Shown: piece by piece, positions 1-12,957 of the stretch
Position numbering within the stretch: the first letter of the stretch is position 1
Layout of the letters: the number at the start of each line of letters is the position of its first letter
From: Prosopocoilus inquinatus
Lineage: Eukaryota; Arthropoda; Insecta; Coleoptera; Lucanidae
DNA: 64,000 nt
Direction of reading: 5' to 3'
Assembly (NCBI GenBank): GCA_036172665.1
Contig: JAYKNF010000068.1
Coordinates: 36,001-100,000 of the forward strand
Notes under the pieces: model-generated
Seen by the model: the letters and a program-made list of their open reading frames with translations, nothing else
What the model was told of the DNA's origin: nothing
Databases searched by the model: none
Position numbers and translations under genes: made by a program

Positions 1-149
1 GTGTTGTTTCGTTTAAAACTATTTCCAGCTTCTGCTGCGTCCGAAAATTTCGTTTCTCACATTAGAGTTACTGGAGTCCATCCAAACGTCAAATAACATG
101 ATAGATGAGTAAGGATCGATTAGATACATCACAGGAACAACGCTAATGC
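1..149. repeat. Reference satellite monomer (unit 1; phase arbitrary)
   Basis: This unit is used here as the coordinate frame for all monomers. The consensus is about 40% GC with 9 CpGs. Nearly invariant parts are the TTTAAAACTATTTCCAGCT block (offsets about 13-31), GCTGCGTCC (about 34-42), TTACTGGAGTCC (about 68-79), GGATCGATTAGATACATCAC (about 113-132) and CAGGAACAACGCTAAT (about 132-147). Variable sites lie between them: CTTCTG/CTCCTG/CTTCAG/CTTATG/CTGCTG near offset 30; the AACGTCG/AATTTCG/AACTTCG/AACTTTG group near 46-53; GAGTT/GACTT/GAGCT/AAGTT/GAGAT near 65; CATCC/CATCG near 79; and GATAGATGAG/GTTAGATAAG/GTAGCTAAG near 100. Most monomers carry DraI (TTTAAA) and ClaI (ATCGAT) sites. No internal subrepeat was seen. 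Confidence 0.9.
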
Positions 150-1341
150 GTGTTGTTTCGTTTAAAACTATTTCCAGCTTCAGCTGCGTCCGAGAACTTC
201 GTATCTTTCTTCAGAGTTACTGGAGCCCATCCAAACGTCAAATAACATGATAGATGAGTAAGGATCGATTAGATACATCACAGGAACAACGCTAGTACGT
301 GTTGTTTCGTTTAAAACTATTTCCAGCTTCAGCTGCGTCCGAGAACTTCGTATCTCACATCAAAGTTACTGGAGTCCATCGAAACGCCAAATAACATGTT
401 AGATGAGTAAGGATCGATTAGATACATCACAGGAACAACGCTAATGCGTGTTGTTTCGTTTAAAACTATTTCCAGCTTCTGCTGCGTCCGAAAACGTCGT
501 ATCTCACATCAGAGCTACTGGAGTCCATCGAAACGACAAATAACATGATAGATGAGTAAGGATTGATTAGATACAGCACAGGAACAACGCTAATACGTGT
601 TGTTTCGTTTAAAACTATTTCCAGCTCCTGCTGCGTCCAAAAACGTCGTATCTCTCATCAGAGTTACTGGAGTCCGTCCAAACGTCAAATAACATGATAG
701 ATGAGTAAGGATCGATTAGTTACATCACAGGAACAACGCTAATATGTGTTGTTTCGTTTAAAACTATTTCCAGCTGCTGCTGCGTCCGAAAATTTCGTAT
801 CTCACATTAGAGTTACTGGAGTCCATCGAAACGTCAAATAACATAGTAGCTAAGTAAGGATCGATTAGATACATCACAGGAACAACGCTAATACGTGTTT
901 TTTCGTTCTAAACTATTTCCAGCTACTGCTGCGTCCAAAAACTTTGTATCTCACATCAGAGTTACTGGAGTCCATCCAAACGTCAAATAACATGATAGAT
1001 GAGTAAGGATCGATTAGATACATCCCAGGAACAACGCTAATACGTGTTGTTTCGTTTAAAACTATTTCCAGCTTCTGCTGCGTCCGAAAACGTCGTATCT
1101 CACATCAGAGCTACTGGAGTCCATCGAAACGCCAAATAAGATGATAGATGAGTAAGGATCGATTAGATACAGCACAGGAACAACGCTAATACGTGTTGTT
1201 TCGTTTAAAACTATTTCTAGCTCCTGCTGCGTCCAAAAACTTTGTATCTCACATCAGACTTACTGGAGTCCATCCAAACGTCAAATAACATGTTAGATAA
1301 GTAAGGATCGTTTAGATACATCACAGGAACAACGCTAATAC

Positions 1342-3276
1342 GTGTTGTTTCGTTCAAAACTATTTCCAGCTTCTACTGCGTCCGAGAACTTTGTATCTCT
1401 AATCAGAGTTACTGGAGTCCGTCCAAACGTCAAATAACATGATAGATGAGTAAGGATCGATTAGTTACATGACAGGAACAACGCTAATATGTGTTGTTTC
1501 GTTTAAAACTATTTCCAGCTGCTGCTGCGTCCGAAAATTTCGTATCTCACATTAGAGTTACTGGAGTCCATCGAAACGTCAAATAACATAGTAGCTAAGT
1601 AAGGATCGATTAGATACATCACAGGAACAACGCTAATACGTGTTTTTTCGTTCTAAACTATTTCCAGCTTCTGCTGCGTCCAAAAACTTTGTATCTCACA
1701 TCAGAGTTACTGGAGTCCATCAAAACGTCAACTAACATGATAGATGAGTAAGGATCGATTAGATACATCACAGGAACAACGCTAATACGTGTTGTTTCGT
1801 TTAAAACTATTTCCAGCTTCTGCTGCGTCCGAAAACGTCGTATCTCACATCAGAGTTACTGGAGTGCATCGAAACGTCAAATAACATGATAGATAAGTAA
1901 GGATCGATTAGATACAGCACAGGAACAACGCTAATACGTGTTGTTTCGTTTGAAACTATTTCTAGCTTCAGCTGCGTCCGAGAACTTCGTATCTCACATC
2001 AAAGTTACTGGAGTCCATCGAAACGCCAAATAACATGATAGATGAGTAAGGATCGATTAGATACATCACAGGAACAACGCTAATGCGTGTTGTTTCGTTT
2101 AAAACTATTTCCAGCTTATGCTGCGTCCGAAGATTTCGTATCTCACATCAGAGATACTGGAGTACTTCCAAACGTCAAATAACATGATAGATGAGTAAGG
2201 ATCGATTAGATACATCACAGGAACAACGCTAATACGTGTTGTTTCGTTTAAAACTATTTCCAGCTCCTGCTGCGTCCAAAAACTTTGTATCTCACATCAG
2301 AGTTACTGGAGTCCATCCAAACGTAAAATAACATGATAGATGAGTAAGGATCGATTAGATACATCACAGGAACATCGCTAATGCGTGTTGTTTCGTTTAA
2401 AACTATTTCCAGCTTCTGCTGCGTCCGAAAACATCGTATCTCACATCAGAGTTACTTGAGTCCATCGAAACGTCAAATAACATGTTAGATAAGTACGGAT
2501 CGATTAGATACATCACAGGAGCAACGCTAATGCGTGTTGTTTCGTTTAAAACTATTTCCAGCTTATGCTGCGTCCGAAGATATCGTATCTCACATCAGAG
2601 ATACTGGAGTCCATCCAAACGTCAAATAACATGACAGATGAGTAAGGATCGATTAGATACATCACAGGAACAACGCTAATGCGTGTTGTTTCATTTAAAA
2701 CTATTTCCAGCTTCTGCTGCGTCCGAAAACGTCGTATCTCACATCAGAGCTACTGGAGTCCATCGAAACGCCAAATAACATGATAGATGAGTAAGGATCG
2801 ATTAGATACATCACAGGAACAACGCTAATACGTGTTGTTTCATTTAAAACTATTTCCAGCTTCAGCTGCGTCCGAGAACTTCGTATCTCACATCAACGTT
2901 ACTGGAGTCCATCGAAACGCCAAATAACATGATAGAAGAGTAAGGATCGATTAGATACATCACAGGAACAACGCTAATGCGTGTTGTTTCGTTTAAAACT
3001 ATTTCCAGCTTCTGCTGCGTCCGAAAACGTCGTATCTCACATCAGAGCTACTGGAGTCCATCGAAACGCCAAATAACATGATAGATGAGTAAGAATCGAT
3101 TAGATACAATACAGGAACAGCGCTAATACGTGTTGTTTCGTTTAAAACTATTTCCAGCTCCTGCTGTGTCCAAAAACTGTATCTCACATCAGACTTACTG
3201 GAGTCCATCCAAACGTCAAATAACATGTTAGATAAGTAAGGATCGTTTAGATACATCACAGGAACAACGCTAATAC
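1342..3276. repeat. 13-monomer HOR, copy 1 (1,935 bp)
   Basis: This HOR has thirteen ordered monomer types, recognised in sequence by: TCTACTGCGTCCGAGAAC; CTGCTGCTGCG with CATAGTAGCTAAG; GTGTTTTTTCGTTCTAAAC; GGAGTGCATCG; TTTGAAACTATTTCTAGC; CTTATGCTGCG with GAAGATTTCG; AAACGTAAAATAAC; AAAACATCG with TTACTTGAG; GAAGATATCG with CATGACAG; TTTCATTT with GAGCTAC; TTTCATTT with CTTCAGC and ATAGAAGAG; ACAATACAGGAACAGCGC; and the 147-bp unit with GCTGTGTCC. The length is 12 x 149 + 147. This copy has private changes such as GGAGTACTTCC near 2161 and GATAAGTACGG near 2489. Confidence 0.85.
3130..3276. repeat. 147-bp length-variant monomer (1 of 10)
   Basis: The unit lacks two T residues: AAAACTGTATCTC stands where other monomers have AAAACTTTGTATCTC. 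It also has GCTGTGTCC in place of GCTGCGTCC. At 147 bp (3 x 49) it is the only common unit that preserves reading phase into its neighbour. That produces a spurious 97-codon minus-strand frame over 2999-3292 containing two copies of a 49-residue repeat. The frame ends at the TAG read from CTATTTCC on the plus strand, a block present in nearly every monomer. Confidence 0.95.
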
Positions 3277-6200
3277 GTGTTGTTTCGTTCAAAACTATTT
3301 CCAGCTTCTACTGCGTCCGAGAACTTTGTATCTCTAATCAGAGTTACTGGAGTCCGTCCAAACGCCAAATAACATGATAGATGAGTAAGGATCGATTAGT
3401 TACATGACAGGAACAACGCTAATATGTGTTGTTTCGTTTAAAACTATTTCCAGCTGCTGCTGCGTCCGAAAATTTCGTATCTCACATTAGAGTTACTGGA
3501 GTCCATCGAAACGTCAAATAACATAGTAGCTAAGTAAGGATCGATTAGATACATCACAGGAACAACGCTAATACGTGTTTTTTCGTTCTAAACTATTTCC
3601 AGCTTCTGCTGCGTCCAAAAACTTTGTATCTCACATCAGAGTTACTGGAATCCATCCAAACGTCAAATAACATAATAGATGAGTAAGGATCGATTAGATA
3701 CATCACAGGAACAACGCTAATACGTGTTGTTTCGTTTAAAACTATTTCCAGCTTCTGCTGCGTCCGAAAACGTCGTATCTCACATCAGAGTTACTGGAGT
3801 GCATCGAAACGTCAAATAACATGATAGATGAGTAAGGATCGATTAGATACATCACAGGAACAACGCTAATACGTGTTGTTTCGTTTAAAACTATTTCTAG
3901 CTCCTGCTGCGTCCAAAAACTTCGTATATCACATCAGAGTTACTAGAGTCCATCGAAACGTCAAATAACATGATAGATGAGTAAGGATCGATTAGATACA
4001 TCACAGGCACAACGCTAATGCGTGTTGTTTCATTTAAAACTATTTCCAGCTTCTGCTGCGTCCGATAATTTCGTATCTCACATCAGAGTTACTGGAGTCC
4101 ATCCAAACGTCAAATAACATGATAAATGAGTAAGGATCGATTAGATACAGCTCAGGAACAACGCTAATACGTGTTGTTTCGTTTCAAACTATTTCCAGCT
4201 CCTGCTGCGTCCAAAAACGTCGTATCTCACATCAGACTTACTGGAGTCCATCCAAACGTCAAATAACATGATAGATGAGTAAGGATCGATTAGATACATC
4301 ACAGGAACAACGCTAATGCGTGTTGTTTCGTTTAAAACTATTTCCAGCTTCAGCTGCGTCCGAGAACTTCGTATCTCACTTCAGAGTTACTGGAGCCCAT
4401 CCAAACGTCAAATAACATGATAGATGAGTAAGGATCGATTAGATACATCACAGGAACAACGCTAATACGTGTTGTTTCGTTTAAAACTATTTCCAGCTTC
4501 AGCTGCGTCCGAGAACTTCGTATCTCACATCAAAGTTACTGGAGTCCATCGAAACGCCAAATAACATGTTAGATGAGTAAGGATCGATTAGATACATCAC
4601 AGGAACAACGCTAATGCGTGTTGTTTCGTTTAAAACTATTTCCAGCTTCTGCTGCGTCCGAAAACGTCGTATCTCACATCAGAGCTACTGGAGTCCATCG
4701 AAACGACAAATAACATGATAGATGAGTAAGGATTGATTAGATACAGCACAGGAACAACGCTAATACGTGTTGTTTCGTTTAAAACTATTTCCAGCTCCTG
4801 CTGCGTCCAAAAACGTCGTATCTCTCATCAGAGTTACTGGAGTCCGTCCAAACGTCAAATAACATGATAGATGAGTAAGGATCGATTAGTTACATCACAG
4901 GAACAACGCTAATATGTGTTGTTTCGTTTAAAACTATTTCCAGCTGCTGCTGCGTCCGAAAATTTCGTATCTCACATTAGAGTTACTGGAGTCCATCGAA
5001 ACGTCAAATAACATAGTAGCTAAGTAAGGATCGATTAGATACATCACAGGAACAACGCTAATACGTGTTTTTTCGTTCTAAACTATTTCCAGCTACTGCT
5101 GCGTCCAAAAACTTTGTATCTCACATCAGAGTTACTGGAGTCCATCCAAACGTCAAATAACATGATAGATGAGTAAGGATCGATTAGATACATCCCAGGA
5201 ACAACGCTAATACGTGTTGTTTCGTTTAAAACTATTTCCAGCTTCTGCTGCGTCCGAAAACTTCGTATCTCACATCAGAGTTACTGGAGTGCATCGAAAC
5301 GTCAAATAACATGATAGATAAGTAAGGATCGATTAGATACAGCACAGGAACAACGCTAATACGTGTTGTTTCGTTTAAAACTATTTCCAGCTCCTGCTGC
5401 GTCCAAAAACTTTGTATCTCACATCAGACTTACTGGAGTCCATCCAAACGTCAAATAACATGATAGATGAGTAAGGATCGATTAGATACATCACAGGAAC
5501 AACGCTAATGCGTGTTGTTTCGTTTAAAACTATTTCCAGCTTCTGCTGCGTCCGAAAATTTCGTTTCTCACATTAGAGTTACTGGAGTCCATCCAAACGT
5601 CAAATAACATGATAGATGAGTAAGGATCGATTAGATACATCACAGGAACAACGCTAATGCGTGTTGTTTCGTTTAAAACTATTTCCAGCTTCAGCTGCGT
5701 CCGAGAACTTCGTATCTCACTTCAGAGTTACTGGAGCCCATCCAAACGTCAAATAACATGATAGATGAGTAAGGATCGATTAGATACATCACAGGAACAA
5801 CGCTAGTACGTGTTGTTTCGTTTAAAACTATTTCCAGCTTCAGCTGCGTCCGAGAACTTCGTATCTCACATCAAAGTTACTGGAGTCCATCGAAACGCCA
5901 AATAACATGTTAGATGAGTAAGGATCGATTAGATACATCACAGGAACAACGCTAATGCGTGTTGTTTCGTTTAAAACTATTTCCAGCTTCTGCTGCGTCC
6001 GAAAACATCGTATCTCACATCAGAGCTACTGGAGTCCATCGAAACGACAAATAACATGATAGATGAGTAAGGATTGATTAGATACAGCACAGGAACAACG
6101 CTAATACGTGTTGTTTCGTTTAAAACTATTTCCAGCTCCTGCTGCGTCCAAAAACGTCGTATCTCTCATCAGAGTTACTGGAGTCCGTCCAAACGTCAAA

Positions 6201-6852
6201 TAACATGATAGATGAGTAAGGATCGATTAGTTACATCACAGGAACAACGCTAATATGTGTTGTTTCGTTTAAAACTATTTCCAGCTGCTGCTGCGTAAGA
6301 AAATTTCGTATCTCACATTAGAGTTACTGGAGTCCATCGAAACGTCAAATAACATAGTAGCTAAGTAAGGATCGATTAGATACATCACAGGAACAACGCT
6401 AATACGTGTCTTTTCGTTCTAAACTATTTCCAGCTACTGCTGCGTCCAAAAACTTTGTATCTCACATCAGAGTTACTGGAGTCCATCCAAACGTCAAATA
6501 ACATGATAGATGAGTAAGGATCGATTAGATACATCCCAGGAACAACGCTAATACGTGTTGTTTCGTTTAAAACTATTTCCAGCTTCTGCTGCGTCCGAAA
6601 ACGTCGTATCTCACATCAGAGCTACTGGAGTCCATCGAAACGCCAAATAAGATGATAGATGAGTAAGGATCGATTAGATACAGCACAGGAACAACGCTAA
6701 TACGTGTTGTTTCGTTTAAAACTATTTCTAGCTCCTGCTGCGTCCAAAAACTTTGTATCTCACATCAGACTTACTGGAGTCCATCCAAACGTCAAATAAC
6801 ATGTTAGATAAGTAAGGATCGTTTAGATACATCACAGGAACAACGCTAATAC

Positions 6853-8787
6853 GTGTTGTTTCGTTCAAAACTATTTCCAGCTTCTACTGCGTCCGAGAAC
6901 TTTGTATCTCTAATCAGAGTTACTGGAGTCCGTCCAAACGTCAAATAACATGATAGATGAGTAAGGATCGATTAGTTACATGACAGGAACAACGCTAATA
7001 TGTGTTGTTTCGTTTAAAACTATTTCCAGCTGCTGCTGCGTCCGAAAATTTCGTATCTCACATTAGAGTTACTGGAGTCCATCGAAACGTCAAATAACAT
7101 AGTAGCTAAGTAAGGATCGATTAGATACATCACAGGAACAACGCTAATACGTGTTTTTTCGTTCTAAACTATTTCCAGCTTCTGCTGCGTCCAAAAACTT
7201 TGTATCTCACATCAGAGTTACTGGAGTCCATCCAAACGTCAACTAACATGATAGATGAGTAAGGATCGATTAGATACATCACAGGAACAACGCTAATACG
7301 TGTTGTTTCGTTTAAAACTATTTCCAGCTTCTGCTGCGTTCGAAAACGTCGTATCTCACATCAGAGTTACTGGAGTGCATCGAAACGTCAAATAACATGA
7401 TAGATAAGTAAGGATCGATTAGATACAGCACAGGAACAACGCTAATACGTGTTGTTTCGTTTGAAACTATTTCTAGCTTCAGCTGCGTCCGAGAACTTCG
7501 TATCTCACATCAAAGTTACTGGAGTCCATCGAAACGCCAAATAACATGATAGATGAGTAAGGATCGATTAGATACATCACAGGAACAACGCTAATGCGTG
7601 TTGTTTCGTTTAAAACTATTTCCAGCTTATGCTGCGTCCGAAGATTTCGTATCTCACATCAGAGATACTGGAGTACATCCAAACGTCAAATAACATGATA
7701 GATGAGTAAGGATCGATTAGATACATCACAGGAACAACGCTAATACGTGTTGTTTCGTTTAAAACTATTTCCAGCTCCTGCTGCGTCCAAAAACTTTGTA
7801 TCTCACATCAGAGTTACTGGAGTCCATCCAAACGTAAAATAACATGATAGATGAGTAAGGATCGATTAGATACATCACAGGAACATCGCTAATGCGTGTT
7901 GTTTCGTTTAAAACTATTTCCAGCTTCTGCTGCGTCCGAAAACATCGTATCTCACATCAGAGTTACTTGAGTCCATCGAAACGTCAAATAACATGTTAGA
8001 TAAGTACGGATCGATTAGATACATCACAGGAGCAACGCTAATGCGTGTTGTTTCGTTTAAAACTATTTCCAGCTTATGCTGCGTCCGAAGATATCGTATC
8101 TCACATCAGAGATACTGGAGTCCATCCAAACGTCAAATAACATGACAGATGAGTAAGGATCGATTAGATACATCACAGGAACAACGCTAATGCGTGTTGT
8201 TTCATTTAAAACTATTTCCAGCTTCTGCTGCGTCCGAAAACGTCGTATCTCACATCAGAGCTACTGGAGTCCATCGAAACGCCAAATAACATGATAGATG
8301 AGTAAGGATCGATTAGATACATCACAGGAACAACGCTAATACGTGTTGTTTCATTTAAAACTATTTCCAGCTTCAGCTGCGTCCGAGAACTTCGTATCTC
8401 ACATCAAAGTTACTGTAGTCCATCGAAACGCCAAATAACATGATAGAAGAGTAAGGATCGATTAGATACATCACAGGAACAACGCTAATGCGTGTTGTTT
8501 CGTTTAAAACTATTTCCAGCTTCTGCTGCGTCCGAAAACGTCGTATCTCACATCAGAGCTACTGGAGTCCATCGAAACGCCAAATAACATGATAGATGAG
8601 TAAGGATCGATTAGATACAATACAGGAACAGCGCTAATACGTGTTGTTTCGTTTAAAACTATTTCCAGCTCCTGCTGTGTCCAAAAACTGTATCTCACAT
8701 CAGACTTACTGGAGTCCATCCAAACGTCAAATAACATGTTAGATAAGTAAGGATCGTTTAGATACATCACAGGAACAACGCTAATAC
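6853..8787. repeat. 13-monomer HOR, copy 2 (1,935 bp)
   Basis: It aligns with 1342-3276 at offset 5,511 and has the same thirteen unit types in the same order. It ends with the 147-bp unit at 8641. A private change is ACTGTAGTCC near 8414, where other copies have ACTGGAGTCC. It abuts copy 3 directly, so 6853-10722 is a clean two-copy tandem. Confidence 0.85.
8641..8787. repeat. 147-bp length-variant monomer (2 of 10)
   Basis: It has the same 2-bp loss and GCTGTGTCC marker as the unit at 3130, from which it is separated by 5,511 bp (37 monomers). It closes the second 13-monomer HOR. Confidence 0.95.
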
Positions 8788-10722
8788 GTGTTGTTTCGTT
8801 CAAAACTATTTCCAGCTTCTACTGCGTCCGAGAACTTTGTATCTCTAATCAGAGTTACTGGAGTCCGTCCAAACGCCAAATAACATGATAGATGAGTAAG
8901 GATCGATTAGTTACATGACAGGAACAACGCTAATATGTGTTGTTTCGTTTAAAACTATTTCCAGCTGCTGCTGCGTCCGAAAATTTCGTATCTCACATTA
9001 GAGTTACTGGAGTCCATCGAAACGTCAAATAACATAGTAGCTAAGTAAGGATCGATTAGATACATCACAGGAACAACGCTAATACGTGTTTTTTCGTTCT
9101 AAACTATTTCCAGCTTCTGCTGCGTCCAAAAACTTTGTATCTCACATCAGAGTTACTGGAGTCCATCCAAACGTCAAATAACATGATAGATGAGTAAGGA
9201 TCGATTAGATACATCACAGGAACAACGCTAATACGTGTTGTTTCGTTTAAAACTATTTCCAGCTTCTGCTGCGTCCGAAAACGTCGTATCTCACATCAGA
9301 GTTACTGGAGTGCATCGAAACGTCAAATAACATGATAGATAAGTAAGGATCGATTAGATACAGCACAGGAACAACGCTAATACGTGTTGTTTCGTTTGAA
9401 ACTATTTCTAGCTTCAGCTGCGTCCGAGAACTTCGTATCTCACATCAAAGTTACTGGAGTCCATCGAAACGCCAAATAACATGATAGATGAGTAAGGATC
9501 GATTAGATACATCACAGGAACAACGCTAATGCGTGTTGTTTCGTTTAAAACTATTTCCAGCTTATGCTGCGTCCGAAGATTTCGTATCTCACATCAGAGA
9601 TACTGGAGTACATCCAAACGTCAAATAACATGATAGATGAGTAAGGATCGATTAGATACATCACAGGAACAACGCTAATACGTGTTGTTTCGTTTAAAAC
9701 TATTTCCAGCTCCTGCTGCGTCCAAAAACTTTGTATCTCACATCAGAGTTACTGGAGTCCATCCAAACGTAAAATAACATGATAGATGAGTAAGGATCGA
9801 TTAGATACATCACAGGAACATCGCTAATGCGTGTTGTTTCGTTTAAAACTATTTCCAGCTTCTGCTGCGTCCGAAAACATCGTATCTCACATCAGAGTTA
9901 CTTGAGTCCATCGAAACGTCAAATAACATGTTAGATAAGTAAGGATCGATTAGATACATCACAGGAGCAACGCTAATGCGTGTTGTTTCGTTTAAAACTA
10001 TTTCCAGCTTATGCTGCGTCCGAAGATATCGTATCTCACATCAGAGATACTGGAGTCCATCCAAACTTCAAATAACATGACAGATGAGTAAGGATCGATT
10101 AGATACATCACAGGAACAACGCTAATGCGTGTTGTTTCATTTAAAACTATTTCCAGCTTCTGCTGCGTCCGAAAACGTCGTATCTCACATCAGAGCTACT
10201 GGAGTCCATCGAAACGCCAAATAACATGATAGATGAGTAAGGATCGATTAGATACATCACAGGAACAACGCTAATACGTGTTGTTTCATTTAAAACTATT
10301 TCCAGCTTCAGCTGCGTCCGAGAACTTCGTATCTCACATCAAAGTTACTGGAGTCCATCGAAACGCCAAATAACATGATAGAAGAGTAAGGATCGATTAG
10401 ATACATCACAGGAACAACGCTAATGCGTGTTGTTTCGTTTAAAACTATTTCCAGCTTCTGCTGCGTCCGAAAACGTCGTATCTCACATCAGAGCTACTGG
10501 AGTCCATCGAAACACCAAATAACATGATAGATGAGTAAGGATCGATTAGATACAATACAGGAACAGCGCTAATACGTGTTGTTTCGTTTAAAACTATTTC
10601 CAGCTCCTGCTGTGTCCAAAAACTGTATCTCACATCAGACTTACTGGAGTCCATCCAAACGTCAAATAACATGTTAGATAAGTAAGGATCGTTTAGATAC
10701 ATCACAGGAACAACGCTAATAC
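8788..10722. repeat. 13-monomer HOR, copy 3 (1,935 bp)
   Basis: The thirteen unit types follow in the standard order, closing with the 147-bp unit at 10576. It differs from copies 1 and 2 in having CCAAACTTCAAATAAC near 10062, where they have CCAAACGTC, and GATAAGTAAGG in place of GATAAGTACGG near 9934. These two changes are shared with the copies at 15636, 20400 and 24568, which places this copy in the same subfamily (form A). A private change is GAAACACCAAAT near 10511. Confidence 0.85.
10576..10722. repeat. 147-bp length-variant monomer (3 of 10)
   Basis: It lies exactly 1,935 bp after the unit at 8641, one 13-monomer HOR away. It carries the same 2-bp deletion and GCTGTGTCC marker. Confidence 0.95.
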
Positions 10723-12212
10723 GTGTTGTTTCGTTCAAAACTATTTCCAGCTTCTACTGCGTCCGAGAACTTTGTATCTCTAATCAGAGTTACTGGAGTC
10801 CGTCCAAACGCCAAATAACATGATAGATGAGTAAGGATCGATTAGTTACATGACAGGAACAACGCTAATATGTGTTGTTTCGTTTAAAACTATTTCCAGC
10901 TGCTGCTGCGTCCGAAAATTTCGTATCTCACATTAGAGTTACTGGAGTCCATCGAAACGTCAAATAACATAGTAGCTAAGTAAGGATCGATTAGATACAT
11001 CACAGGAACAACGCTAATACGTGTTTTTTCGTTCTAAACTATTTCCAGCTTCTGCTGCGTCCAAAAACTTTGTATCTCACATCAGAATTACTGGAGTCCA
11101 TCCAAACGTCAAATAACATGATAGATGAGTAAGGATCGATTAGATACATCACAGGAACAACGCTAATACGTGTTGTTTCGTTTAAAACTATTTCCAGCTT
11201 CTGCTGCGTCCGAAAACGTCGTATCTCACATCAGAGTTACTGGAGTGCATCGAAACGTCAAATAACATGATAGATAAGTAAGGATCGATTAGATACAGCA
11301 CAGGAACAACGCTAATACGTGTTGTTTCGTTTGAAACTATTTCTAGCTTCAGCTGCGTCCGAGAACTTCGTATCTAACATCAAAGTTACTGGAGTCCATC
11401 GAAACGCCAAATAACATGATAGATGAGTAAGGATCGATTAGATACATCACAGGAACAACGCTAATGCGTGTTGTTTCGTTTAAAACTATTTCCAGCTTAT
11501 GCTGCGTCCGAAGATTTCGTATCTTACATCAGAGATACTGGAGTACATCCAAACGTCAAATAACATGATAGATGAGTAAGGATCGATTAGATACATCACA
11601 GGAACAACGCTAATACGTGTTGTTTCGTTTAAAACTATTTCCAGCTCCTGCTGCGTCCAAAAACTTTGTATCTCACATCAGAGTTACTGGAGTCCATCCA
11701 AACGTAAAATAACATGATAGATGAGTAAGGATCGATTAGATACATCACAGGAACATCGCTAATGCGTGTTGTTTCGTTTAAAACTATTTCCAGCTTCTGC
11801 TGCGTCCGAAAACATCGTATCTCACATCAGAGTTACTTGAGTCCATCGAAACGTCAAATAACATGTTAGATAAGTAAGGATCGATTAGATACATCACAGG
11901 AGCAACGCTAATGCGTGTTGTTTCGTTTAAAACTATTTCCAGCTTATGCTGCGTCCGAAGATATCGTATCTCACATCAGAGATACTGGAGTCCATCCAAA
12001 CGTCAAATAACATGACAGATGAGTAAGGATCGATTAGATACATCACAGGAACAACGCTAATGCGTGTTGTTTCGTTTAAAACTATTTCCAGCTTCTGCTG
12101 CGTCCGAAAACGTCGTATCTCACATCAGAGCTACTGGAGTCCATCGAAACGCCAAATAACATGATAGATGAGTAAGGATCGATTAGATACATCACAGGAA
12201 CAACGCTAATAC
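10723..12212. repeat. Shortened HOR form B, first ten monomers
   Basis: These units follow the first ten types of the 13-monomer HOR but carry a linked set of variants: CGTATCTAACATC near 11371, ATCTTACATCAGAG near 11522, and TTTCGTTT in place of TTTCATTT in unit 10. The eleventh and later types are replaced by other monomers from 12213. The same linked set recurs at 17571, 22335 and 26503, always directly after a form A copy. Form A plus form B is therefore an alternating higher-order pair. CAGAATTAC near 11084 is private. Confidence 0.8.
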
Positions 12213-12808
12213 GTGTTGTTTCATTTAAAACTATTTCCAGCTCCTGCTGCGTCCAAAAACTTTGTATCTCACATCAGACTTACTGGAGTCCATCCAAACG
12301 TCAAATAACATGTTAGATAAGTAAGGATCGTTTAGATACATCACAGGAACAACGCTAATACGTGTTGTTTCGTTCAAAACTATTTCCAGCTTCTGCTGCG
12401 TCCAAAAACTTTGTATCTCACATCAGAGTTACTGGAGTCCATCCAAACGTCAAATAACATGATAGATGAGTAAGGATCGATTAGATACATAACAGGAACA
12501 ACGCTAATACGTGTTGTTTCGTTTAAAACTATTTCCAGCTTCTGCTGCGTCCGAAAACGTCGTATCTCACATCAGAGTTACTGGAGTGCATCGAAACGTC
12601 AAATAACATGATAGAAAAGTAAGGATCGATTAGATATAGCACAGGAACAACGCTAATACGTGTTGTTTCGTTTAAAACTATTTCTAGCTCCTGCTGCGTC
12701 CAAAAACTTTGTATCTCACATCAGACTTACTGGAGTCCAACCAAACGTCAAATAACATGATAGATGAGTAAGGATCGATTAGATACATCACAGGAACAAC
12801 GTTAATGC

Positions 12809-12957
12809 GTGTTGTTTCGTTTAAAACTATTTCCAGCTTCTGCTGCGTCCGAAAATTTCGTTTCTCACATCAGACTTACTGGAGTCCAACCAAACGTCAA
12901 ATAACATGATAGATGAGTAAGGATCGATTAGATACATCACAGGAGCAACGCTAATGC
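12809..12957. repeat. Hybrid monomer marking an exchange junction
   Basis: The left half is of the AAAATTTCGTTTCTCACAT type. The right half, from about 12867 (CAGACTTACTGG, then GTCCAACCAAACG), duplicates the right half of the unit immediately before it (about 12718-12808). In other copies the AAAATTTCGTTTC type continues with TAGAGTTACTGG. This is what a one-monomer register-shifted exchange would leave. Confidence 0.65.

Larger units (their letters stand above)
1..5511. repeat. 37-monomer block, copy a (5,511 bp)
   Basis: Position 1 aligns with 5512 and the match continues to about 3648/9159 before monomer types diverge. The block length equals 37 x 149 minus 2, the 2 bp being lost in the 147-bp unit at 3130. 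By eye only about a dozen substitutions separate the copies over 3.6 kb, for example TCTTTCTTC here near 212 against TCTCACTTC near 5723, and AACGTT near 2896 against AAAGTT. Inside the block, 150 to about 1090 also matches 4320 to about 5260 at a 28-monomer step (4,170 bp), so repeat periods are nested. The duplication may continue to the left of the window. Confidence 0.85.
5512..9147. repeat. 37-monomer block, copy b (partial)
   Basis: This segment repeats 1 to about 3640 at offset 5,511. Private changes include CGTAAGA near 6295 in place of CGTCCGA, GTGTCTTTT near 6407, and GCGTTCG near 7337. The match ends where unit 26 of copy a (near 3830: GATGAGTAAG, then ACATCAC) meets a different unit type here (near 9347: GATAAGTAAG, then ACAGCAC). 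From that point this copy runs into a second 13-monomer HOR while copy a follows another path. Confidence 0.8.
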
